Part shown: positions 1-6,875 of the stretch, one piece after another
Position numbering within the stretch: the first letter of the stretch is position 1
How the letters are laid out: each line of letters starts with the position of its first letter
Assembly (NCBI GenBank): GCA_902794005.1
Contig: CADBFO010000001.1
Location: forward strand, 58,422 to 122,421
Origin: an uncultured Bacteroidia bacterium
Lineage (GTDB): Bacteria; Bacteroidota; Bacteroidia; Bacteroidales; UBA932
Reading direction: 5' to 3'
DNA: 64,000 nucleotides
Translations under genes and position numbers: made by a program
Notes under the pieces: generated by a model
What the model was told of the DNA's origin: nothing
The model's database searches: none
What the model saw: only the letters and a program-made list of their open reading frames with translations

Positions 1-947
1 CGGGCCTGCTTCTCATCAAACTGCTCCTGGGCTTTTTCCACAAGGGAGACCACGTCTCCCATCCCCAGGATCCGGTCTGCGATACGGTCCGGATGGAACA
101 CATCCAGGGCTTCCAGCTTTTCTCCGGAAGAGACGAATTTGATGGGTTTCCCCACAACGGCCTTGATGGAAAGGGCCGCACCGCCTCGGGTATCGCCGTC
201 CATCTTGGTGAGAACGACGCCGTCAAAATCCAGGCGGTCGTTGAAGGCCCTGGCCGTTTCCACGGCATCCTGTCCGGTCATGGCGTCCACCACAAAAAGC
301 GTCTCTGTAGGCTGCACGGCCTGGTGAAGGGCCGATATCTCGTCCATGAGCTGCTGGTCCACGGCCAGACGTCCGGCCGTATCCACAATCACAACGCTGT
401 ATCCTTCAGCCCTGGCCTTGGCGACGGCGGCCCGGGCGATTTTGATGGGATCCTTCTCCCCTTCCTCCGTATAGACGGGGACATCGATGCTCTCTCCCAG
501 AACCCGGAGCTGCTCGATGGCGGCAGGACGGAAGGTGTCGCAAGCGGCCAGGAGCACTTTCATCCCCCGCTTGGACTTGACATGAAGGGCCAGTTTCCCG
601 GAAAAGGTGGTTTTACCGGAACCGTTGAGGCCGGCCACCAGTACAATGGCGGGATTTCCCTTGAGATTGATGTCCTGGGCCGTGGAGCCCATGAAGTCCA
701 CCAGCTCGTCGTGGGTGATTTTCACCATCATCTGCTGCGGCTTCACAGCGGTGAGCACATTGGCGCCCATAGCCTTGTCCTTGACGCGGTTGCAGAAATC
801 CTTGGCCACCTTGTAACTGACATCGGCGTCCAGCAGGGCCTTCCGGATGTCCTTGACGGTTTCCGCCACGTTGATTTCGGTGATCTTTCCTTCACCCTTC
901 AGTATCTTGAAAGACCGCTCCAGTCTCTCGCTCAGATTTTCAAACAT
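1..947 (-). CDS. ffh: Signal recognition particle protein Ffh (3' part off window)
   Basis: This is the SRP54-type GTPase that binds signal sequences of nascent membrane proteins together with 4.5S RNA and delivers them to FtsY. About 315 residues are visible from the ATG at 947. The N domain covers roughly residues 1-90. The G domain carries the P-loop GLNGSGKTT at about 106-114, the DTFRPAA motif at about 137-143, DTAGR at about 189-193 and TKMDGD at about 247-252. The reading frame is still open at base 1, so nearly all of the methionine-rich M domain lies outside the window. The start is supported by a Bacteroidetes-type promoter 24-55 bases upstream. No frame damage is seen. Identification is firm from motif order and spacing. 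Confidence 0.97.
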   Translation of the reverse strand, partial: MFENLSERLERSFKILKGEGKITEINVAETVKDIRKALLDADVSYKVAKDFCNRVKDKAMGANVLTAVKPQQMMVKITHDELVDFMGSTAQDINLKGNPAIVLVAGLNGSGKTTFSGKLALHVKSKRGMKVLLAACDTFRPAAIEQLRVLGESIDVPVYTEEGEKDPIKIARAAVAKARAEGYSVVIVDTAGRLAVDQQLMDEISALHQAVQPTETLFVVDAMTGQDAVETARAFNDRLDFDGVVLTKMDGDTRGGAALSIKAVVGKPIKFVSSGEKLEALDVFHPDRIADRILGMGDVVSLVEKAQEQFDEKQA

Positions 948-970
948 AATTTTTCCTTTTCTATAATCTG

Positions 971-1002
971 CAAATATACGGATTTTGGGCGAAGAAAGGA
1001 AA
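971..1002 (-). promoter_or_regulatory. Promoter of ffh
   Basis: Read on the minus strand, the -7 box is TATATTTG (978 to 971), a full match to TAnnTTTG. Twenty bases upstream is TTTC (1002 to 999), a 3 of 4 match to the -33 TTTG. Transcription would start about 20 bases before the ffh ATG. Confidence 0.6.
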
Positions 1003-1148
1003 TCGTCGGCCACAAAGGCGTTGTTTCAGCACAATCGTAAAAAACATTTTCAAAAATATTTACGTTTCGAACGGCCGGAACGGAGGCATCTTCCTACCTT
1101 CGTCCCCAAGCCCGGACACGGTGTCCGGATTCCAAAACCAACAAACTT

Positions 1149-2231
1149 ATGAAAGCAAAAAGATTACTGGCATCACTTCTGTCCCTCCTTGCGGGGCTCG
1201 CAGCCTGTGACGACTTCGCTCTCCGTCCGACGGAGCAAATGGGCGAACTCCGCTGGGTGCTGGACAGGAGCCTCCTCACCAAGTCGTCCGGAGAAATCCC
1301 GGACACCAACGATTTTATCCTCACCATTCGCGATTCCGACGGAAAAACCCTCTACGAAGGCTCGTACGGGGATTCTCCGGAATACCTGCCCGTGCAGCCC
1401 GGGAATTATGCCATCGGCATCGTGTCCATCCCCTTCAAGGCTCCCGCCTTCTCCCAACCCCAATACGGAGACGAACAGGTTGCCGTGGTCCCGTCCGGAG
1501 GCAAAGTCACCGTAAAATTACAGTGCACGCTCCTGAATGCCGGCATCCGGCTCAAGACAGCACCCGATTTCCTTTCCACTTTTCCGGGTGGAGTGCTGCT
1601 TGTCAAACAAGACGCCCACAAACTAAAATACGGCTACGCCGAAAAACGGATCGCCTACGTTTTTCCGGGCGACGTGTCGGTCATGCTGTCCAACGAGGGG
1701 CGTGACGAAATCCTTTTTACCCGCCGGCTCGAAGCCAGGGAAATCCTGTCGCTGAGCATCTCCGCCCCGGCTCCGGGAAGCACCGCCGGGTCGGTAAAAA
1801 TCGCCGTTGACACCGCGAAAAACTGGATTGCGGACAGCTTCATCATCGGCGGAGACCCTTCCGGCGGAGGAAGCGATGAGGGAGGTGACTGGCAGCAGGC
1901 TGTCTCCGTAGCAGACGCCTCCACGCACATCGGAGAGAGAATCTGGGTGTACGGGTACATTGTGGGCGGAGACCTCACATCGGCCGGTCAGCAGGTGAAA
2001 ACCGAGGGGATAAGCAAGAATACGCACATCGCCCTGGCCGACCGCTCCTCCGTTACGGCCAAGAAATCCTGCCTGGCCGTGGAACTGCCGAAAGGGAGCA
2101 TCCGCGAGGCCCTGAATCTGGTGGATCATCCGGATCTCAGGGGAAAACGGGTGTATGTGAAAGGGACTGTCGTGGACAGTTACTTTGGAACCGCCGGCCT
2201 CAAAGGGACCTCCGGCTACCGGCTGCCCTGA
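1149..2231 (+). CDS. Cell-surface lipoprotein with C-terminal DUF6359-like domain
   Basis: The 360-residue protein starts with a lipoprotein signal (lipobox LAAC, Cys20), so it is probably anchored in the outer membrane. The middle part is beta-rich and resembles the DUF4493-type domains of Bacteroidales surface proteins. The last 110 residues, from about 250, look like DUF6359: a GYIVGG segment, then NTHIALADRSS, a LAVELPKGSIREALNL segment and a final KGTVVDSYFGTAGLKGTSGY. This region probably adopts an OB-like fold. No enzymatic motif is visible and the biological role is unknown. The gene ends at 2231, directly abutting the convergent cardiolipin synthase stop at 2232. The upstream sequence has only a poor -7 match (TACCTTCG at 1095-1102). 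Domain names come from memory of family signatures. Confidence 0.8.
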   Translation: MKAKRLLASLLSLLAGLAACDDFALRPTEQMGELRWVLDRSLLTKSSGEIPDTNDFILTIRDSDGKTLYEGSYGDSPEYLPVQPGNYAIGIVSIPFKAPAFSQPQYGDEQVAVVPSGGKVTVKLQCTLLNAGIRLKTAPDFLSTFPGGVLLVKQDAHKLKYGYAEKRIAYVFPGDVSVMLSNEGRDEILFTRRLEAREILSLSISAPAPGSTAGSVKIAVDTAKNWIADSFIIGGDPSGGGSDEGGDWQQAVSVADASTHIGERIWVYGYIVGGDLTSAGQQVKTEGISKNTHIALADRSSVTAKKSCLAVELPKGSIREALNLVDHPDLRGKRVYVKGTVVDSYFGTAGLKGTSGYRLP

Positions 2232-3680
2232 TTACAGCAGGCGGTAGAACACGCGGATGATGCTGGACATGAGGGATCGGTACCAGGGATAGTTTTCCTT
2301 CCACTGGGGAAGATGAATTTCCTCCACCTGGTCCAGGTCGTCCTGAAAGATGCTCTTGCAGGAAAGGGCGGTTTCCCGGTCGTAGATGAAAGTGTTCACC
2401 TCGTTGTTGAGATGAAAACTTCTCATGTCCAGATTGGATGCCCCGATGACGCAGATGCCGTCATCGGCCACGAGCGTCTTGGAATGGATGAAAGCGCCGC
2501 CCCGTTCAAAAATGCGTACTCCGGCATCCAGACATTCCTCGTAAACACCCCGGTTGGCCGATCCGGCAAGCGGGGTATCCACTTTCTTCGGGAGCATTAC
2601 CCGGACATCCACCCCGCGGAGCGCGGCCCCCTTGAGGGCATTCAGGAAGGATTGCGGGGGAATGAAGTACGGTGTCTGGATATAGACATATTCCCGGGCG
2701 TTCTGCAAAATCCATTCGTAGGCGAACTGGGTGGCAGGCCATGGATTCTCCGCCGCATCCGTAACCACCTGGAGCCGTTTTCCGCGAAGCGGATTCTGTT
2801 CCGAAACTTCGGCGATGTCGAAATAATACGGGAGCGGATGGCTCAAGACTCCCCCGCAAGTGATCCAGGTGTCGATGAAAGAGGCTTGCAGACGGGCGAT
2901 GACCGGACCTTCGATACGGAGGTGCGTGTCCCTCCATTTGTAGAAATAGTTGTCGTTAAGATTCATTCCGCCGGTATAGGCCACCTTTCCGTCGATGACC
3001 ACGATCTTGCGGTGGTTCTGACAGTTGATACGCATGAGCCAGGTGCGCCAGCCGTAACGGATGTGGGTGTAGGGCTTTATCTCGATGCCGTTTTTCCGCA
3101 TGTCTCGGAAATAGGAGCGGGGAATGTTGCGCCCGATCAAGTTGTTGTTGATGAAACGGACTTCAACGCCCTCGGCCGCTTTTTGATACAAGAGGTCACG
3201 GACTTCGCGGCCGGCCTTGTCGTTGCCAAAACGGAAATATTCGATATGAATATATTTTCGGGCATGCCGGATGTCTTCCAAAAGGAGTTCCCGCTTGCGG
3301 AGTCCGGATGTGATGATTTCGAAGGAATTGTCGGCATAGACCTTGTTTCCCTCCCCGCAGGAGCGGAGAAGGCTGGCCAGGGGGAGGTAGGTATCTTCTA
3401 CCCGGTCCATTTCATCATCAGAGAAATAACGGGCGGCCAGTTCAGGAGAAATCTGCCTCTGGAACAGGGATTTGGACCGCGAATGAAGCCTCTCCCGCAC
3501 ACTGGGCCGACGGTAATTGATGCCCGTCAGGCAATATACGATGGCCGCTACGGGAGGGAACAGCACAAAGAACAGAATCCAGAACAAGAGGATATCCGGA
3601 TCCTTCTGGCCGCGAATAATCTGATAGGCAAAGCCTGCACAGAGCAGGGCCCACAGTATGGCAACGATTGCTGTCAACAT
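2232..3680 (-). CDS. cls: Cardiolipin synthase (phospholipase D family)
   Basis: This membrane enzyme condenses two phosphatidylglycerol molecules, or a related phospholipid donor and acceptor, into cardiolipin. The 482-residue length is typical. Two N-terminal membrane segments lie at about 2-21 and 29-50. Two HKD motifs follow, the first with H223, K225 and D230 and the second with H399, K401 and D406. Each motif is followed by the usual glycine/serine-rich segment (TGGMNLND; GASNLDMRSF). The gene stands alone. Its stop codon abuts the stop of the convergent lipoprotein gene with no spacer. A TAAATTTG box on the minus strand (3713 to 3706) may be its -7 element, but no convincing -33 was found. 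Confidence 0.95.
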   Translation of the reverse strand: MLTAIVAILWALLCAGFAYQIIRGQKDPDILLFWILFFVLFPPVAAIVYCLTGINYRRPSVRERLHSRSKSLFQRQISPELAARYFSDDEMDRVEDTYLPLASLLRSCGEGNKVYADNSFEIITSGLRKRELLLEDIRHARKYIHIEYFRFGNDKAGREVRDLLYQKAAEGVEVRFINNNLIGRNIPRSYFRDMRKNGIEIKPYTHIRYGWRTWLMRINCQNHRKIVVIDGKVAYTGGMNLNDNYFYKWRDTHLRIEGPVIARLQASFIDTWITCGGVLSHPLPYYFDIAEVSEQNPLRGKRLQVVTDAAENPWPATQFAYEWILQNAREYVYIQTPYFIPPQSFLNALKGAALRGVDVRVMLPKKVDTPLAGSANRGVYEECLDAGVRIFERGGAFIHSKTLVADDGICVIGASNLDMRSFHLNNEVNTFIYDRETALSCKSIFQDDLDQVEEIHLPQWKENYPWYRSLMSSIIRVFYRLL

Positions 3681-3753
3681 GATTGTCTTGCTGGCATAAA
3701 CCTTGCAAATTTAATGATTTTTCGGCAGAGAACCTATATTAAAAGATTCTTTG

Positions 3754-3761
3754 TATCTTTG
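3754..3761 (+). promoter_or_regulatory. Candidate -7 promoter box for the acyl-CoA ligase operon
   Basis: TATCTTTG matches TAnnTTTG exactly and lies 26 bases before the ATG at 3787. No TTTG was found at the expected upstream distance, so only the -7 element is supported. Confidence 0.45.
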
Positions 3762-3786
3762 TACTGTTCAAGATTGGCGTTGACGG

Positions 3787-5412
3787 ATGAAACATTATTT
3801 GAAAAAACTGGAGGAACAGATTCAGTTCAGGGAAAGCAAACTCGCCCTATGCGATTATGGCGGAGCTTGTTACACCTATGGAAATCTGGCATCCTGTATT
3901 GAAGCGTATCATATTTTCTTCCAGGCCGCCGGCATCCGCAAAGGCGACAAAATCGCCCTCTGCGCCCGCAATTCAGCCCGCTGGGCCATTGCATTCCTGG
4001 CCGTCAACACGTATGAAGCCATCGTCGTACCCATCCTGCCCAACTTCACGGCCGAGGGAACGACCCATCTGCTGCGCCACTCGGACAGTATCCTCCTGAT
4101 TGCCGACGCCGATATCTGGCAACAACTGAACGACAAAGAATTTCCGCTGCTCCGAGGCGTCATGGACGCACGGGAAGACCGCCTGCTCTGGTTTGCGGAC
4201 GATCGCCTGCAGCATGCCTGGCAAGACCGGACCCGGCTGTTCCGGGAGTGTTATCCGGAGGGCTTCGACAGCCGCCACGTCCATTATCCGGACAACGCCG
4301 AGGCCACCGCCATCATCAACTATACCTCCGGTACTTCGGGAGACCCGAAAGGCGTGATGCTCAGCTACGGAGCCATGTCCGATATTGTAGAATACTGCCA
4401 GGAGCACATTGCCAATGCCCCGGAGTCCCTTGTCTCCATGCTCCCCCTGGCCCATATCTACGGACTGGCCATGGAATTCATCTATCCTTGCTGCACCGGA
4501 TTCACCATCTGGTTCCTCGGGAAGATTCCTTCCCCCTCCCTGCTGGTCCAATCCATGTCTGAGGTCAAGCCCACCATCATGATTACGGTACCCCTCATCA
4601 TGGAGAAAGTTTACAATACCATGATCCGCCCCCTCCTGAACACCCGCTCGGCCAAGGCCCTTCGAAACCTTCCGGGCCTGAGAACGCCCTTCTACCACTC
4701 CATCGGGAAGCGAATCCTTGCATCGTTCGGCGGAAATATCCATACCATCATCATCGGCGGCGCTCCGTTCAACTGGAAGGTGGAAAGCGTATTCAAGAAA
4801 CTCGAACTGCCTTATACCGTAGGATACGGGATGACGGAGGCCTGCCCCCTGCTGGCTTTCGAGCGTCCGGACTCTTTCGCTCCCGGTTCCTGCGGAAAAC
4901 CCATTCACCAAATCCGCATCGACTCTTCCGAGCCGGATCGCATCCCCGGTGAAATCCAGACGCGGGGCCCCAACCTTTTCTCAGGATACTACAAAAACCC
5001 GGAAGCCGACACCAAGTGCCACACCGCCGACGGGTGGTTCCGTACCGGAGACCTGGGAATCATGGACGAAGCCGGCAATCTGTTCATCCGCGGCCGCATC
5101 AAGGCCCTCATTCTCAGTTCTTCCGGACAGAACATCTATCCGGAAGAGGTGGAGCAGGTCCTGAGCCGCCATCCCGCCGTGGAAGAATCGCTGGTTCTGG
5201 AACGGGGAGGGAAAGTGGTGGCCCTGGTGTACCCCCGCGCCGGGTCCGTGCAGGGAGATGATGAAGAGGCCATTTCCCGGCTTTCGGAAGACATCCGGAA
5301 GTCCGGCAACTCCCACCTCCCCTCCTTCAGTCAGATTTTCAACGTGGAACTGGTCGATGTGCCTTTTGAAAGAACCGCCAAAGGAAGTATCAAACGTCAT
5401 CTTTATCAATAA
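3787..5412 (+). CDS. AMP-dependent acyl-CoA synthetase (long-chain fatty acid ligase type)
   Basis: This is a member of the ANL superfamily, which activates a carboxylate with ATP to an acyl-adenylate and transfers it to CoA. Long-chain fatty acids are the likely substrate, given the similarity to FadD/ACSL-type proteins. The phosphate-binding loop YTSGTSGDPKGV is at residues 179-190, YGMTEA is in the middle, and GWFRTGDLG introduces the C-terminal subdomain. Near the end the A10 region reads ERTAKGSIKR. The position normally held by the catalytic Lys appears to be Ser534, with Lys at 532 and 536. I believe similar endings occur in other Bacteroidales homologues, so this may be a subfamily trait. 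The gene is first in a three-gene plus-strand operon, with 13 bases to the next start. A mechanistically related ligase is possible. Confidence 0.88.
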   Translation: MKHYLKKLEEQIQFRESKLALCDYGGACYTYGNLASCIEAYHIFFQAAGIRKGDKIALCARNSARWAIAFLAVNTYEAIVVPILPNFTAEGTTHLLRHSDSILLIADADIWQQLNDKEFPLLRGVMDAREDRLLWFADDRLQHAWQDRTRLFRECYPEGFDSRHVHYPDNAEATAIINYTSGTSGDPKGVMLSYGAMSDIVEYCQEHIANAPESLVSMLPLAHIYGLAMEFIYPCCTGFTIWFLGKIPSPSLLVQSMSEVKPTIMITVPLIMEKVYNTMIRPLLNTRSAKALRNLPGLRTPFYHSIGKRILASFGGNIHTIIIGGAPFNWKVESVFKKLELPYTVGYGMTEACPLLAFERPDSFAPGSCGKPIHQIRIDSSEPDRIPGEIQTRGPNLFSGYYKNPEADTKCHTADGWFRTGDLGIMDEAGNLFIRGRIKALILSSSGQNIYPEEVEQVLSRHPAVEESLVLERGGKVVALVYPRAGSVQGDDEEAISRLSEDIRKSGNSHLPSFSQIFNVELVDVPFERTAKGSIKRHLYQ

Positions 5413-5425
5413 ACCATAACATCCT

Positions 5426-6082
5426 ATGGACATCAATCATCCTTTTGTCATTACCATCAGCCGCGAGCTGGGCTCCGGCGGCCGAACCATCGGACGGAAA
5501 CTGGCCGCCCAACTGAATGTCCGCTACAGCGACAAGAATCTCATTCAGAATCTGATGGAACAATTCAACCTCTCCACCTACGAAATCGAGCGAATCAAAG
5601 GAAAGAAGAAGAACTGGCTGTCCGATTTTGTGGAAGCGGTCGCTCCGGTTCCCAACACCGGCGCGTTTGTGGGCTTCGACCCCATCAAGGGGAATGATTG
5701 GAACAATTCCTACGTGAAAGTGGATGACATTTTCGAGGCCGAATCCCAGATCATCCGCGGAATCGCAGAAGAGGGCTCCTGCGTTCTCGCCGGACGCTCC
5801 GGTTTTTTTGTTCTGAAAGACCACCCCAACAAAGTGGACATTTTCATTCAGGCTCCCCTTGAAAAGCGCATCGAACGCGTGATGAAAAAACAGGGCCTCT
5901 CGGAAAAGGAAGCGAGCGAAGTCATCGAATCCGTTGACAAGAGCCGCGAGAACTATGTTCAGCGCTGGGCCGGTGTCAGCCGCTACGATGCCCGCAATTA
6001 TGATCTCGTCATCAACGTTGGAGACATGACCGATGACGACGCCGTGACGCTTATTCTCAAATATCTGAAATACAGTAAGTAA
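5426..6082 (+). CDS. Cytidylate kinase-like family protein
   Basis: A 218-residue P-loop protein resembling the cytidylate-kinase-2 family (Pfam PF13189). The N-terminus reads FVITISRELGSGGRTIG at residues 6-22, where the glycine-rich segment forms the nucleotide-binding loop. The segment VDIFIQAPLEKRIERV, about two thirds along, matches the LID-approach region of nucleoside monophosphate kinases, and the C-terminus YDLVINVGDMTDDDAVTLIL is also typical. These proteins are commonly annotated as cytidylate kinases, but the true substrate is usually untested. The gene lies in an operon between the acyl-CoA ligase and a tyrosine phosphatase with very short spacers. A canonical Cmk, if present, would be elsewhere on the chromosome. 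Confidence 0.85.
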   Translation: MDINHPFVITISRELGSGGRTIGRKLAAQLNVRYSDKNLIQNLMEQFNLSTYEIERIKGKKKNWLSDFVEAVAPVPNTGAFVGFDPIKGNDWNNSYVKVDDIFEAESQIIRGIAEEGSCVLAGRSGFFVLKDHPNKVDIFIQAPLEKRIERVMKKQGLSEKEASEVIESVDKSRENYVQRWAGVSRYDARNYDLVINVGDMTDDDAVTLILKYLKYSK

Positions 6083-6086
6083 CGCT

Positions 6087-6875
6087 TTGTTTGAAGGCAT
6101 TGTCAATGCCCGGGACCTGGGCGGAATCCGGATCGGAGAAAAGACCGTGAAAAGCGGTCTTCTTCTTCGTACGGCCCATCTTCATTCCGCCACCCGGAGG
6201 GATTTGACCCGCCTGCAGGAGGAATTTCACCTCAGGCGGATTTTTGACTTCCGCTCCAAGCCGGAAGCGATGCTGCAGCCGGATATAGACATCCCGGGAG
6301 CCGAATATCTCCTGCTCCCCACCCTGGACACCTCCGTAGAGAAACAGAGCGGAGAAGCCATGCCGGAGGAGATGTGGGTGAACCTGGAAAAGCACATCGT
6401 CCGTCTTTCCTTCATGAAGCTTTTCCAGGAGAAAGGGCAGGAACTCTATCCCTCCCTGGCCTTCAGTGAATTCTCCCAGTTGCAATATGCCACTTTCCTC
6501 AACCTCATCCTGGAAACGGAAGAAGGGGCAGTCCTGTGGCACTGTTCCCAGGGAAAAGACCGTACCGGCATGGGAGCCGCCCTCATTCTGGCGGCTCTGG
6601 GGGCCGACCGAGAAACCATTATCCGGGATTTTGACCGTTCCAACGATGCCTATCGGCCGATTGTGGAGAAATTATGCGCAGACGTAGAAGCCGCCGGCGG
6701 AGGCGAAGCAGAAAAGGAAGTGGTCCGCGCCTTTATGGGTGTGAGCGTCCATAACTTCAACCGGACGCTGGACATGATTGAGCGGCAGTGGGGTTCCTTG
6801 CAGCAATATCTCCAGGACCAGATGGAGATCGGTCCACAGGAGTGCAGGCGCCTGCAGGAGAGATACCTGGTTTAG
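6087..6875 (+). CDS. Tyrosine-protein phosphatase (Y_phosphatase3 family), TTG start
   Basis: The 262-residue protein has the CX5R phosphatase loop HCSQGKDRTG at residues 152-161, with nucleophile Cys153 and Arg159. It also has the family-typical N-terminus NARDLGGI and a FDFRS segment at about 53-57. It would dephosphorylate phosphotyrosine or possibly phosphoinositides, as some family members do. The frame is closed by a stop at 6066-6068, and no ATG lies between that stop and the conserved NARDLGG motif. TTG at 6087 is therefore the only reasonable start, four bases after the preceding stop codon. Its last four bases overlap the stop of the convergent addB gene. There is no signal peptide, so it is cytoplasmic. 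Confidence 0.9.
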   Translation: MFEGIVNARDLGGIRIGEKTVKSGLLLRTAHLHSATRRDLTRLQEEFHLRRIFDFRSKPEAMLQPDIDIPGAEYLLLPTLDTSVEKQSGEAMPEEMWVNLEKHIVRLSFMKLFQEKGQELYPSLAFSEFSQLQYATFLNLILETEEGAVLWHCSQGKDRTGMGAALILAALGADRETIIRDFDRSNDAYRPIVEKLCADVEAAGGGEAEKEVVRAFMGVSVHNFNRTLDMIERQWGSLQQYLQDQMEIGPQECRRLQERYLV

